Assembly (NCBI GenBank): GCA_009602735.1
Contig: WELA01013579.1
Coordinates: 587,382 to 640,511 of the forward strand
DNA from: Mesotaenium endlicherianum
Taxonomy: Eukaryota > Streptophyta > Zygnematophyceae > Zygnematales > Mesotaeniaceae
Reading direction: 5' to 3'
Length of the DNA stretch: 53,130 bases
A model generated the notes under the pieces. That model saw only the letters and a program-made list of their open reading frames with translations. It did not search any database and was not told where the DNA came from. The position numbers were made by a program, and so were the translations under genes. Positions 1 to 13,600 of this stretch are shown here, in pieces. Position 1 is the first letter of the stretch. Every line of letters begins with the position of its first letter.

Positions 1-360
1 GGGGGGGGGAGAGGGAGGACAGTATGACATTATTGTTGAATACATGTGATGCCGAAGTTGCCTTTCTCCCCGGCTAGCAGTCAGAAGACAACTTGAGCAA
101 AATATACTTATGCAGGTAGGTGAGGGGGTACTACGTTCTTCAGGAATACAACCAACAGGGTAATACTGTATGGTTGCAAAGCCGACATATGAAGGGCCCA
201 ACTGTAGCACACTGCAAATACATCCCCTTGTGCAAGCAGGTCCATTCTGAAAGAGCAGAAATACAGAGACTACCAAGAGAATGATATGAGAGCACACAGA
301 CACACACAAATAGCACAGATTTAATGCCACGAATGGGAGGCATGTATAAACAAGAAGTAT

Positions 361-1866
361 TCAGTGCCCTTTTAAGCTCACATCAGGAGGAGACACTGGC
401 TCTAAGTCAACTATTGGCTCTGGAGCCGGAGCCGGAGCCGGTTCCGGTTCCGGAGCTGGAGCTGGAGCTGGAGTAGGAGCATTTTGCTGCTGCTGTGCTT
501 CCTGCAAGAAGAGTAGCAAACATATCAATCGTTATACACCTCTGATAGTTGGTAGCTAAGGTAAGCAGAAACGATTAGGGCTCCAAGTTGGGGAACAGTA
601 AGCCCTTATGGTCATGCAGCCTACACTAGGTATGTGAGTGGCATACTAGCCATCCACCATACAGGGCATTAGACACAAAAAAGTAGGGCTACATGAGATG
701 ACAGGGGAATGTCAAGTGCAGTTGTTTGACCAACGAGTGGAATGGATTCCTGGACGGCTGCCAAAGTCCCCCAGCCACATCACCAAGTTCCACTCTATCT
801 CAAGCTCTAGCCTCGCGTGCCTCACCTTAATTCGCTTAATGGCCGTCAAGTAGTCAACACGAGCGGGTTGCTCTTGGTCACCCTCAAAGGCTTCCGCTGA
901 GAGTGGCATCACAGCTGGCATCACTTGAGTGGCTGCACAGGTACCAAAACGACATTCTTCTCAAAGCTGCTCCCATAGGTAATTACTGGCAAGCGATGCA
1001 AACAATATGACAGGTCAAAGGCACAAGTTGGACATAACCTGAGACTGTGGCCAGTTATGTAGATGTAACTCCTGAAGTTCCTCTTAAAACGAGAAAAAAG
1101 TCCAGAAAGAGTTTCCATCCCATAAGCAATTTACAAACGTTCTCCCTTAAACTGGACGTCTCTATCATTCAAAGGGACAGTGATGTTTACAGCCCAATAA
1201 TGTTCAAGTTGCCTCCTGCATTTCGCCTGTACTTATTATCATGTGACACAATGACATGCGCCTGCTTTGGACTCCTCTGCTTCATCCATTAAGCACTTTA
1301 CTTGAAAGCATGCAAGAATCAGTCCTGGCTTATAAGTAGCTTGAGCTGCCCTGCTTATCTAAGAGGGAGGGAACATTTTAAAAGGCCCAAGTACGTATTG
1401 TGGTCACTCGCTCTCGTATGAGGTGTAACACTATTCTGCATCTTAATCAAGTTGCATTCTTCAGGTCCTATCGTGCCTTTCACAGCAGTTGCAGAGGAAG
1501 TTTTCGTGTGCACCAAGGGCTAACAGATAGTAACAATGGCCAGGCAACACAGAGAACCCTCGATGGAAAAATTAGCAGTTATTAGAGGGAGTTGATGTCA
1601 TTTGAGTGTCAAGAATGATGCTCACCAACAAGAGCCGCAGCCAGCAATGAGACGAATGCATTCTTGGTAGGAGAGCTCGATTCCGAATTGTTCTCAGCTG
1701 AAGAACGTACAGACAAAGACACTCTCCTTGAATTATAGGAAGGCCCGTAATGGGACTTCCCGAATGTGATGGTAGGGACTGAGCTTCTTCGGCTTATTGA
1801 AGCATTGTGAAAAGTTGAGCTGCAAAGTGTAGAACACTGAGCTGCTGCGGTCGCTGATACGGCCAT
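361..1866 (-). CDS. Thylakoid-targeted small Pro/Ala-rich protein, 3 exons
   Basis: Exons read 1866-1626, 932-826 and 501-361; phases agree and give 162 residues ending in TGA. The first about 60 residues are Ser/Ala/Arg-rich with almost no acidic residues, like a plastid transit peptide. A hydrophobic stretch (about 70-95: FVSLLAAALVATQVMPAVM) ends in LSAEA, resembling a lumen-transfer signal or a single thylakoid membrane span. The mature part is short: DYLTAIKRIKEA, then a tail of repeated Ala-Pro and Glu-Pro dipeptides. I do not recognise the family. A thylakoid location is inferred from the two-part N-terminus. ATG 1866 was chosen because the transit-like sequence begins there; an in-frame ATG at 2037 would add 57 residues. 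It diverges from the next gene, with about 1 kb between start codons. The exons could be right while the N-terminus is longer. Confidence 0.6.
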
Positions 1867-2877
1867 TGCAAGAAGCGGATTTGCAGCAGAAGCACAGGGA
1901 GAAGGTGTTCCGAACAAAGTAGCTGCAAGAAAATTGCCGGACGGCTTCAGCTGAAGTAAAAGCTGTGCTTCAACTGCAGTTTTCGGAGCTTTTTGGAGAA
2001 TCCTGTGCTGCGCAACGTGCTGCGAGCACTGCAGCATGTGGGGAGTGGAGCACCTCACGTGTGGTATAAAGGATAAAATAGGAGAATCGGGGGAGAAAGG
2101 TCCGGATAGGACAGCCAAGGAGAGCGGTTCATGGAGGGTTTAATATGGTCTCCATACATTTTCAAAATATCTTCTGCAAAGCGATGAATTGGGGGGAACA
2201 TGAAGGTTTACATGCATTTGGCTCTTGCTTCCCGTCTCGACGTTGACTGCCACAAAGACGTCATCCACACGGAGAACAATGAGCTGACTGTGGCTGACCA
2301 CGAGTTCGGGCGTTCCATTCCGTTTCTTTCTGCGTTTAAAAACGTCGTCCAGCTTTATTTGGTGTTGGTCTCATGCATCCCTCCTCATGCATGGAGGGGA
2401 ATTTACGGCGATCAGGCACACGAAGGCACGTCTTTAAACACTCGATTCGATAACCACGAATTAAACTACAAGTTAATAGAACGTGCTGCAGCAAATATGG
2501 GCATGCACATTCGCACCAAATAATTATAAGCTGGGCCAGTCAGCTGCATCGAAGAGGCAGCTGCTGCATGTTACAGGTTTCCCTCGGTCTGCCCAAGTCG
2601 CAGTTCGTGCTCAGAGGAAAGCGTCACAAAGATGTCACAAAGCGTTGTTCTTAAAGGACAATTGACCGATGATATTCGCGCAAGTCAACTCAACGAAGCT
2701 TGCCTATAGCCAGCATCGCTTTCACGTGGAGACCGTAATCCAGTTTTGTATCGGCAGCGTAGAAACATTCGGAAGGGAAGGAGGACTTCGGCTTCTGTAA
2801 ACTGCAAACATTATCATCTGCTTGCTTGCCAGTGGTGTATAATTCCAGAAGGAGCTACCGTTACTGACTTGGGCTCC
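1867..2877. other. Divergent intergenic region, probable 5' UTRs and promoters
   Basis: About 1 kb lies between the start codons of two divergently transcribed genes. A 107-codon plus-strand ORF (2200-2523) is present but resembles no family I know. A TATA-like tract lies near 2060-2080 on the minus-strand side. I see no repeat or RNA gene. Confidence 0.35.
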
Positions 2878-3863
2878 ATGTCAGCACCAACGTCAAGCTT
2901 TGGCGCTCATGCTAGCATCATCGTTGGAACACTTGTAGGTGGAGCCTTCGGCTTCTACTTCATGCACCGAGCTGAAGAGCAGTACAAGGTAAATGATGTC
3001 GAGTTTTTGGGCCGTAGCGTACCTGCAATTCATGCTAACGGCTAGTATATTGATGATGACTTGCTTTAAGTTAGGAAATTTGATCCTACGTCCGAGCCTT
3101 GCCCCATTGAAAGTAGCCGGAGTGCGATTTTTTGAGTGAATTATGTGATCAATATAGAAAGGTCCACTCTCGTGCTTCTTCGCATATTTCTTTTCAGTTT
3201 TGCCATGTGTACATATGTCATGCTGACTAACTGAAACCTGCAGAAGACCTCATTATGTTTCCTCGAGAAGAAGCAAGAGGTGCAATAGCGCAGAGTTTTG
3301 ATGGTAACATGCAGACACAGGCTTACAGCAGAGGGGCCATTCCACTGATCCTTAGCTCAAGTTTGACAACCAAGCTTATAGATAATAAGGAAATTTGGGC
3401 CAGTCTAAAGGTTAGCTGTAGAACACATTTGCTGTCAAAACAGGACGCCCTTGAGATTACAATTTGTTCAGACAAAAGTGACTACTTAGTGAGCTTGAGT
3501 TTACTGGTCGGCACACACTCTCTGACGGCAGCAATTTCTTGGGGGCCTGCATGTCACATGCTTTTATGTCTTGCAGTGAGCACCACTCATGTGTTTTTAG
3601 TAGTTCGTTCCGCATTCTCTGCAACTTGAAGACCTCAAATGTGCCTTTTGTATTTGCTTCCAGTTCAGAACGAGGTCTTAACTTTTAGGTCACATTCTCG
3701 TTGGTCATTGCCCTGGTCTTGCGAGCAGGTTAAACTTCAGGAGGAGTTAGCAAAGCTCGAGCGAGAGAGAGGAGTGCGCATGGACAAGGCTGACGAGCTT
3801 ACAGAAGGAGTAGACACCGATGCCCCTGCTATGACTGACACTAACGACAGCAACAGGCTCTAG
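2878..3863 (+). CDS. Small single-span membrane protein with charged tail, 2 exons
   Basis: Exons 2878-2988 and 3729-3863 join in phase 0 and give 81 residues. The start is the first ATG of the open frame. Residues about 9-29 (GAHASIIVGTLVGGAFGFYF) form a glycine-rich hydrophobic helix, followed by a charged helical stretch (EEQYKVKLQEELAKLERERG) and an acidic, Thr/Asp-rich end. The layout (short N-terminus, one helix, coiled-coil-like tail) resembles small organelle membrane or assembly factors, but I cannot name the family. The intron has good borders (AAG|gtaaat and gcag|GTT). Location and function are unknown. The phase match and clean protein character support a real gene. Confidence 0.55.
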
Positions 3864-4267
3864 CTCTAGCTCTAGCCTAGATCAAGCTTAGCGGACATCA
3901 AATTTCATACTTGTAGTCAAAAGATGAAGAGGAACATGAAGAAAGTCTTGTTGTTCAAGGTTTATTGATAACTACAGCAGTCGAGCAGGAAGCCCGCAGA
4001 TTTTTTCGGACGTTAAGCAGCGCCGGAATTGAATATGTGCACTGGCAGCGGTGGTATCTCTTGCCGGGGCTAGTGTAAGCAAACATTCCATGCGTGTCGA
4101 ACAAGTTTGATGCAAGCAGCAAGAGGGTCTCTGGAAAAACACATACATAGGACAATAGGACATCTTGATTTTGGTAAAGGAGGAACTGATCAAAACAAGG
4201 CAGAGGCACGTGAAGGAGGGGTACAGGAGGGCACATACTGTCAGCAGAGGTGGCAGATGTACAGGAG

Positions 4268-7200
4268 ATGCTGCTGCAGTACCATGAGCTTGCTAAGCTC
4301 CAAACCAAAGGGGTGGGCGTCTCCCTCCCTCCTCTCTCTTGCTCTTTCTCCCTCCCTCTCTCCCTCCTTGTTCCACCTCCCTCACCTTCCTCCGCAGCTT
4401 CCCATCAAGTTGTTTCTTTGCGACTCGGGTTCTAAGAAAGGCCAGCTGCTGGTGGTGATCTCTGTTCTACAGTAGCGTCTGAATTCTCTAGAGTAAACAA
4501 GAGATACTATTTCTGATCCCAGATAGGCTTCAACGACCACTCTCTGTCTCACGTGCGCTCCACTCTCCTGCAACTCACGGCTCTTTTGTCCCTTCGAAAA
4601 TCCTTTCATGGTCCATCTCCCTAGGGAGGGAGCAAGAAGCTGGCGATGCTTATGGTTTTGGAGCCGGAAACGTGTCTTTGTGCACATGAGCATGGTGACA
4701 GGTGTCATACGAGGACAAGTATTACGCCCGAGACTCAGGCACGCTCAACCAGCTCAAGGAGCTCTCGGCCCGCAGGCTGGCGCTGGAGGAGAGCCTCAAC
4801 GGCAAGTCTCGGCTCACCGAGGCCATAGCCCGTGAGATCCATGGAGGCATATCCTCGCCAATCCTGCAGGTATTGCAGCAAGAGTCGTGCTGCTTTTGCG
4901 CTCTTCCTCATCGTACACGGGGGCTGGTGTCGCACGCGGTGCCTGCTTCCCCTCCCCTTCAGCAGCTGCTCTTGAGGCAGTGCCATGCGCGTGCAGGTGT
5001 GTGTGCGTGCCTCGAAGTTGTGGGTTGGCACGTTTGGCCATATGACTTGGTACTGGCGGCACGTGCTGGTCAGAGTTGGTCGTCAAAGAACGCTTTGCCA
5101 CCTGTCATTTTTCGGCATGCTTTATAGCATTTTATCTGAAAACACCTATTAGCCTCTGTGCAGTCCTTGTCACATAGTCCGGTATGTGGTCATGCCAAAT
5201 ACCCTCTCTTTTGTTTTGTATACCTTGCAACTTGATGCATGTACTGAATTGCGTCAGTACTGTTCACAAATATGTGCCCGTGGGATACTACGGGCCGAGG
5301 CGTTGGGGTTACACGCAGAGTGACTGTGTCACAGAAAGGCGTGGTTGACTGGGGAGATGCCAACGAGTGATTCGCTGCCCATGGGGCGTTCCGGATGCCT
5401 TCAAGCACGCAGTACTGAACGCTTCTTTCTCACCAAGACCTCATGCTACGCGCTGTCTGTCGGCGCGAGCGTGTGCGCGTGGGCGTGCAGAAGCTCCAGC
5501 AGGCAGACTGGTATATCCCCCTGCTGGTGAATCTGACGGACTGCGTGGTGGCCCAGCAAGCCAAGCCTCGGATCTGCGCGTGGACGCGCGAGCTCAGCCT
5601 GAGGTGGACCAGCGTGCTGAGCAGGCAGGACCACATGCTCTTCAAGGGGCCCAAGTTCTACCGGGTGGACGACCTCCGCTTCGAGCTGGCCATGGTGCTT
5701 ACTCTCCACGCGGCCCTGCTGAGGGAGCACGCCATGGAGACTCTTGCCACAGGTGCACGCCCGACGCTCCCTGGCTACCGATTCCTCGGGTACGGCTGTG
5801 CTTTCCCGCGCGGGCCGTCAGCTGTCACAAACAGCAAAGGTGGCACTGCTGCGTGGAGTAGGTGGGGACCCCTCTGCAGGCATAGCAGTGGGATGTGAGA
5901 TAATGTGACATGTTCCTTGTTATGACCGCATGGGACACCCAGCAGAATGCAGGCCTCAGGTCTTGGGCTTCAGGCTTGAGCCTTTGGGGCATCCAGGCGT
6001 GTGGGTGATCTGCCAAGTGCGCACGAGCTGTTGGTTATGCTCTTGCGGCGCCTAGAAAAGAGAGCACGTGCTGGATGCAGCGTGCCCGGCCGGCTTACCT
6101 GTAACTTGGAATCCTGCTATGCCGGGATTGCCGACCCCCATCCATGTGCCGGGTGAGCGGCAGCAGCAGTGCCACTCTGCATCAATCTGCTGGTGGTGTT
6201 CAAGTATTGCTGGCTGGGTGGCACTCTCAAGGCATCTGCCTTGTAGGCATGCGTTCTCAGGCATGAACATGGAGGGATGGTCCTTGTGCAGATAAGAAGG
6301 AGGTGGTGAAACTGCTGCGCATGGCAGCTGGCACGTTCGAGCATCTCTCGCAGGGCCCTCTCCTGGAGCTACAGCTGGCGGGCGTCACTGACCGCCCGCC
6401 GGAGGCAGTCCCTGCAATGGCTGACACCTGGCGGCTCGTCTGCCTTGCTGAGGCTCAGGTGCGAGCGCGCTTGTCGGTATAAGCAGCTCCGGTGCATGCA
6501 TGGGAGATCTGGGCAGGAGCCTGCTTGCCCTCCCTCAGCTGCAGCTTTGCCATATCTTCCCGGTTATTTTCAGGTGTTCACGCTTTGAGGAAGTCGTACA
6601 TGAGTGCGGGTTCGTGCACGTGTGTGAGAATGTGTGGGGGTGTGTTCATTTGTAAGTGCACGTGCTGCATCCCTGGTGCAAGTTCTGCGCGTCTGCTCTC
6701 TTGTGTCATGTGCTAAGTGTAATGTATGACTTGAAAGATGGGCGTAAGTTAGGTCTAGAGCCTTCCAACAGTTCCGAAACGTTGCAAGCGTGTGGCTGGA
6801 ACCTCCAACCACAGAGCTCTACAAAATGTTCCTGTGTCGGGTCTCAGGGCTTGTTTGTTGGCTGTGACAAACCCGGCACGCGGTGACCTCAGCGCTCGGC
6901 GTAGCTTTGAGCTTGAGTTGCCCGAGGGAGGGGCAAAAAACTTCCAAACGTCTTGAGTGTGGTCATACTCAAGCGCACAGCGGGTCACGAAGACATGTGC
7001 TTGGAAGCCGTGAGCTCTGATTTGCAAAGGAGGTTGCACCGCAGGCAGTGACCGCTGCGGAAGCTGAGGCGGGGGGGAGGTCCAAGCGTCTGCTTGCCAG
7101 CCTCCACCGCGGGGTGGGCCTGCTGATCACGCAGGCGCTCGCCCGTATCGCAGAGCACCAGTCGCAGTGGCGGGAGCTCTCTGACAAATTCTTGGTGAGT

Positions 7201-8544
7201 GTCCTCCGCGTCTGAGAGGAACAGCTTGCTGACGTGCTTCTTGCCACCTGGATTGTGTCGTCCCTGGGGGCTGCCACTAGCCCCCCCTTGTCTGGGATGC
7301 ATCGGCGCACCCTTCGTGCGTGTTACTGGTCTCCTTCTGCACACGTGAGTCCTGCCCTGTGCTGCGGCGGGACCTCCGGGTGTTCTTTACTTTGTATGTG
7401 TATGTGAGTCACGCACATGTGTCCATTCCGAATGCACAACTGTTTGTACTTAGTAAAAAACCCGCACACACACATGGACGCACACGCACACGCGCGCGGC
7501 CAGCTCTAGTGCGGCACTGATCCCCCCCCCCCCCTTCCTGCGAGCCTGAGTTGGGGCCCTTAGGTCCTACTGGTGGACGTACCAGTTCATCTCACACTTC
7601 CTCAATCGTCTGCTGTCAGAGGTACTTGAAGGTCATGGAGGGGCTGCATCAGGCGCGGAGTTTGCGCCATCTGGCAGAAGATGTGCGCGCGGCAAGTCAG
7701 GGCCACATGGGAGCCGCTATAGGTGTCCTACAGCTGGCGGCAGGACGCCTGCGCAAAGTTGAAAGGCCTGGTAAGGACCCTCGTGATATCATAAAGGAGA
7801 TGGTGATAGGCTTGCTTCACAGGACTGTGTTCGGGCTCAGTGCTCACATTTTCCCACCACCTGGCATTCTCACTCTGAGCCGTGGCTGGTGCTGGCTGAT
7901 GCTCCTACGCTGCCTGGGCTCAAGGGGATGCCCTCTGGCTGTGCTCTTCAGAGGTTTGGGTCGCCACGGCAGTGCCTGTGCTCTTTACAAGTCCTCAGCG
8001 TCATAGGCGAATTTGAAATAGAGAAGAAGCTGCCTTGGGTTATGTTGTATCGGGTTCATTGAAGAGAGCGTAAGTGGTAGCTGTTGTGGAAGGCACGTCA
8101 GGACCTCCTGGTGTGTTTTTGTATGGTGTTAATCGAGCATTTCTCGTGTCTTCTAAATTGCATCATTGCAGAGTACGGTGTTGTGGTTACGTACTGCAGG
8201 TCGCATTGGAGCCTCTCTGTGGCTGGTGTGTATTAGGATGGTTTTTGAGAGAAAGATGGGTGGTTCGGAAAATGCGCATTCCAGTCTAGGAAGTGGCTTG
8301 TAATTGAACTGCGGGAGTATGTTGATTATGATGGGCAGTCGATGAAGATTGGAAAAGAACGTACGACCAAGAGGCAAGCAAGCTTGAGAAACTTCATCAG
8401 AGCTGGGACTTGGAAAACCTGCACACATGGCGAGAAAAGGTTCCTCCTGAAGAGGAGTTGCCACATGTCGATGGTGACATCATTGTCACAACTTTGCCCT
8501 TCACCACGAAGGCACTTGATCGAGAGTTTATCTTTGTAACATAG
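4268..8544 (+). CDS. BRO1-domain protein, BROX-like, 7 exons
   Basis: Exons are 4268-4312, 4702-4869, 5491-5752, 6292-6458, 7045-7194, 7620-7770 and 8339-8544. All phases agree, giving 382 residues, close to plant BROX-like proteins. Recognisable blocks are YYARDSGTLNQLKELSARR near the start, GPKFYRVDDLRFELAMVL in exon 3, WRLVCLAEAQ at the end of exon 4, GHMGAAIGVLQLA in exon 6, and a C-terminus with WREKVPPEEELP. BRO1 domains are curved helical-repeat folds that bind ESCRT-III CHMP4/SNF7 tails, so an endosomal or membrane-remodelling role is likely from family knowledge. The start fits because plant members also begin with Met-Leu-Leu just before the exon 1/2 junction. No membrane span or signal peptide is seen, and no Pro-rich ALIX-type tail. 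Confidence 0.88.
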
Positions 8545-10274
8545 AGCCGAAGAAGGTTGTTCAAGCGATGACAACTCTCGAGCTAGGATGTGTGGACCAT
8601 TAGAGTTCTCGTCAACCTATACATGAGAGGTTTCTCACTAGTGTAACCTCTATGTGAGGAACATAATGAGAGCAACATGAGGTTGTTTTAGGCACAAAGT
8701 TATTGAACTTTCGAGTGACTCCCAGTTGAGCCAGCACAAGAATGGACCAGCTCGAAGAATACATTGTACAAAGCGCGCTGACAGAAACACTTGTGACGCA
8801 AGGTGTCGCCATACAAGAAAGTTTCTCTCTCTCCTTGGCTATGTGCGAATCGTCCGCCATATCGGCAACTTCACTATTTATGAATATGCTTTCATGATCG
8901 TGTCAGGGTCCACCAGAGATTTGCATTGGTGTGGTGCACTGATTTTCAACTGTGGTGCAGCAAGTTCCCCTTGCTTCTCAGTCGTGGCTGTTCCAGCAAA
9001 GCCCCACCACGACTCATGAAGTGCTCTTCTCTACTCAGCTAGGTTACTATGCGTCCTACATCTGCATGGCCATGTTTACTGTGTCAGCTAGCTAGGGTCA
9101 CCAAAGAAGTTTGGTCTGCAGCAAATATTTACCAACATTGGGTCTATCATTCATTGTGGACCGAAATATTGGGTTATCAAGTAAGCTGCTGGTTTGTCAT
9201 TATCCCTACTTATTCAGTGGTTTGCTGCCATGGTGGATCATTTGTACTTGTCGCAGACATGTAGTTGCCCCCTAGCCATGACCGTAGCCCTTGGTAGGGG
9301 CATCATGTCACTTGCGCCTGTACCGTGCTGTGGAAAATTTCACCTTGCTAGTTGGTACCGAGAGCCAGTACTCAATTGCTTCACACTTCGCATCTCGTTC
9401 AAATCTACAAAGTGGCTACTTCTACCCCTGCAGCCGTGCCCTACACATAATTACAACTTTTTTGTTAGTGAAGCACAAGTAAAGCACCTGGGACACCACA
9501 TAATCATGGTGCAGCTTCACAACTAAGAGAGCGTGCAGCCCCTACCTGCATCGACGCACACGTTGCAGCTACCCCAAGAAACCTACAGAGGGTCATTTGT
9601 TGGTTGCACAAATTTGAGTGTGCGACAAGATGATAGGCTATACTGCAGCTTTTGTGGTCCACAAACAAGAAAGAGTTATATGGGACGAGGGGCCCACAAA
9701 GCAGTTCAATATTGGATTACTCACCGCATGATGCAAAAAAGACAGCAAATACGCGCATATCAGGATCATGTATACATCCTGAAGCAAGTGTAGCAGATTG
9801 CATATACATGCTCGAGGCAACCAGTCAACGAGACGTGCAAGACCGCAGCTATGAGTGCTCAATATGCGGCGCACACTTGCCCGCCTCATGCATAAGTAAT
9901 CAGCCAAGAATGACCTCCGCTCTGAAAGTCCTTCAATGGTGTCCCAACAGACACGGGCTTCCACTTAAGGTGTCGTAATCTCCACATGCAGGAAATAAAA
10001 ACCTGGGGCTGGGCATAAACAAAAAAAAGAGGAAGATAAAGCAGGATCACAGATGTATGTACATATCCTGCTTTTGTTTGTAGGCGGGCACACTGCGTTC
10101 GTGGCCCATTCGCCTCGTCAAGTTCTGCCTGATACGGGAACATGCCCCGTAGTTCTACGCTTATGGTACACGTGTAGTGCATAGCACGTGGGTAGCCCAC
10201 CCGTGCAGATTATGGCACCGCCGCTTGAGACACACATGGCGGCAGCACCGGTAGCAGCAACAGGTGCTGTTACA
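8545..10274. other. Intergenic region between convergent genes
   Basis: This stretch holds the 3' ends of the BRO1 gene (+) and the SDR gene (-). Several 60-110 codon ORFs occur on both strands, but none has protein-like character or plausible exon partners. I see no tRNA, repeat array or transposon termini. Confidence 0.4.
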
Positions 10275-10572
10275 TCAACGGGACGAGTCCGGCGACAGGT
10301 CTCGAAGGAGATCCCCAATGCTTGCCGGAGGTCCTTCTCCCTTGTTGTTGATGACTTCGAATGTCACATTCCCTTCTCGCACACTGCGGCCCAGGCACGC
10401 CTCGATGACTCTTGCCACGTCAGCTCGAGCGATCGTGCCAAACACCTTGTCGCCTGCGCAATAAAAAATGAAAAGCACATCCAACGGACTGAATTATCAT
10501 CCTTACCCGTGCATCCAGGTCAGCAGTAGGCACCAGACTTACCCAGCTCTGGGGGTCAATGACTTTACACAT

Positions 10573-10608
<36 letters not shown>

Positions 10609-13600
10609 AGAGAGAGAGAGACATACCCTAGAAAGAAAGGCGGGTGTGCAGCCCCAAGCAAGACACGCCAAGAACAATTCCCGGCTACTCGTCCCCCCCA
10701 GCTATCTACAGGTGGTCCACACGCATGCCTGCATATTTCTCCAATGCTTGCTCCAAACAACAAGAGACGTCCCCCGAAATAGATGCTACAAAAACCTCGT
10801 AATATTTAGATGACTCTGGCTCCTCAAAATCCTCACTCTTACTATGTGAACTGTAAAGGCCTGGAGACGTACAGCAGAGGACTGCATTACACCACTAGGC
10901 CGCAAAAAAATACACCGAGTGTTAGATGGGAGATGCTTGCTTACTGCACGCAGACTCACATACGTGTCCCTTCCCTTCTATATTTGTGTGTTTTTGCCAA
11001 CCAGAACCTCATTGATACAGTAATGTGCAAAGACACAAAGAATGTGCACACTTTTTTTTGAAACAATCATGCCACCCCCCAATACAACCCCCCCCCNNNN
11101 NNNNNNNNNNNNNNNNNNNNNNNNNNNNNNNNNNNNNNNNNNNNNNNNNNNNNNNNNNNNNNNNNNNNNNNNNNNNNNNNNNNNNNNNNNNNNNNNNNNN
11201 NNNNNNNNNNNNNNNNNNNNNNNNNNNNNNNNNNNNNNNNNNNNNNNNNNNNNNNNNNNNNNNNNNNNNNNNNNNNNNNNNNNNNNNNNNNNNNNNNNNN
11301 NNCGCCCCCCCCCAAGAACAACACAAACGCACACACAGACTTGCAGGTATACCCTCTCAAACGATACGAGACGAGCACTCAAACCTCACAAAGCAAACAC
11401 ATGTACAACGCGCCATACGGAAGGTGAGCGAGTGCGACCTTGACCGACTGTGAGGCCATGCTGGCCACCCGCAGCATTCTGTAGGCCGCCCGGACGCACG
11501 ATGAAGTAAGCCAGCCCCTCCGCCTTGCTGTACGCCTCTCGCACAGACTCCTCTCCCTGCGCAAAGAACACAAAGAGCGGCTTTAGGATAAGCTCGGCAC
11601 CTACAAACTTGAGTGATCTGTGCATGCCAACACATGCAAGTAGACGCGCCGTGCAAGTACGCACATGCACACGCACACGCAAGCACACATTGTATAGCAC
11701 ACGTACGAGGTTCTAAGAAACACACGCAAAACACGGCATGAAGTCAAAGGCACCAGATAGGCAACCCCTGCACTTGATGAAACTGCCATTGCCTACAACA
11801 TGATAGTCTCCTCCGGTGGCGTTCATTGCATATAAATGCATGACTGTATTGTTGAGAACATCAGGCGCGCGTGCACACAAACACACACATGTCCCCGTAA
11901 ACATGTGCATCTACGCATAGTATATACGTGCAAAGAATATGTACCTACCCAGGCCTGAATATATGCACATCTAAGCCTTGTGTTTGGTCGCAAACATAAA
12001 TACATCAACATCCATATATGTGCATATGTAATCATACCCTGCCTATACATGTAGATTTATAACGTATGCATTCACCCAGGCCTGAACACATACACATTTG
12101 GACTTGACGTTCATCTACCTTCGCTTGTCTCGTCTTTGACACTATGTCCAAACACTTATTACCTTAACCCGAGGAACCCCAAAAACACTACCTAGACCTT
12201 CACATGCTCCAGATACTTCCCACAGCACATAAAACTCCCAGAGACAAAAAATGAGCGATTCCTCAGCCAGTAAAGTGCTCTCCATTTCCAGAACCTCCTG
12301 AGTGCAAAAAGACCCCGCCCAAAATAGGATAGGCAAGGAGCCAGACAGAAAAATATGCGCTTTTTAGAGAAGGCTTCAACTGCGAGTTGAGTGCGAACAG
12401 CACCCCTGACTGGGCTCACCTTGACCTTCCAGGTCATCACGCGGCCCTTTATGGTGTTAAGCAGGATGTGCGGAAACGAGAAGGGCCTCGTCACGTGCGT
12501 GGACGACACCAGGACAAAGCGCGCCACCTGGCCTCATGCCATGCCACGTGAAGCACAGTGCACACATGAGGAACTTGTTGGAGATGTGTGGCCGTCACAG
12601 CCAACGGGCGCTCCCAAGGACGAGTGTGCAGCTCCATGGGAAGCTTTCTGCGTCAATGCTTTGGGTGGGAGTACTTGCAGACATTACATGATAGAGAAAG
12701 GGGCTTGTCTCACCAACCCAAAGTTGGAGTATGCTTTTCATCAGGGTACCTTACATCCAACATTTGCCCACTACCGGCGTGAATCTGCATATACACTTGA
12801 ACATCAAGGCGGAAAATAAAGCTCCCACAAAGTCCGCAACATACCTGCAAATAGAACGTCAAATGCTCCCCGGAAAGAAAACAAACTAATTCATGCAGGC
12901 TTGACGCCAATCATGCCTTAGAACTTTCATTAAACACTCGGCAGGCCGTACCAAGTAATGATACCCCCCCTCCTAGAAGTACATACATAATCGCCTTGTC
13001 CTCGACCTCAGCCCTATGCAAAGACTAGACGCTCACCATCCAGCCAAAGCACATGCAAGGAGGCACACCTCCTGCCAAGACCAAGAGACAGAGAAAGAAA
13101 GAGAGAGGAAGAGGGAAAGAGTGAGAGCGAGAGACGCAAATGCTGGATTCCTTTTGTTCCGCTCAACCGCTTCTACCTACTGTTGTCAACGGGTTCAGTG
13201 CGAACGGGACCCTCAACTCCCTTATCCCTCTCTGCTGCTCCTTGCGCTCCCCGGACTCCCTCTCCTCCTCCACCGCCACCCCCACCCCTTGCTGCAAAAT
13301 AAACGGAGACATCCACACCACCAAGCCCGCGAGCGAAGCGAGGCAGGAGCGCGTCACCTTCTGGGCAGCGGCGGCTGCAGCCAAATTCCGCACGCCCTCG
13401 AAATCGACGGCGTGTGGCGAGGCCTGATTGGCCCAGGGCAGGCACCAGCCACCTCGCGCACCGATGGTGCAGACAACGGCGTCCTTGTCAGCACACGCCG
13501 CCCGCAGGCTCTGGGGGTCCGTCACGTCTCCGCGCAAAAAGCTCACTCGCGAAGCCGCGTCTCCTGCAGCCCCAGACGTACTTGTGCAGATGTTGCAAAC

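Noticed and set aside
2200..2523. 107-codon plus-strand ORF between two divergent genes
   Set aside because: No domain, no splice partner, and it lies where promoters and 5' UTRs are expected.
10978..11453. ORFs crossing the first N run
   Set aside because: They consist mostly of unknown residues.
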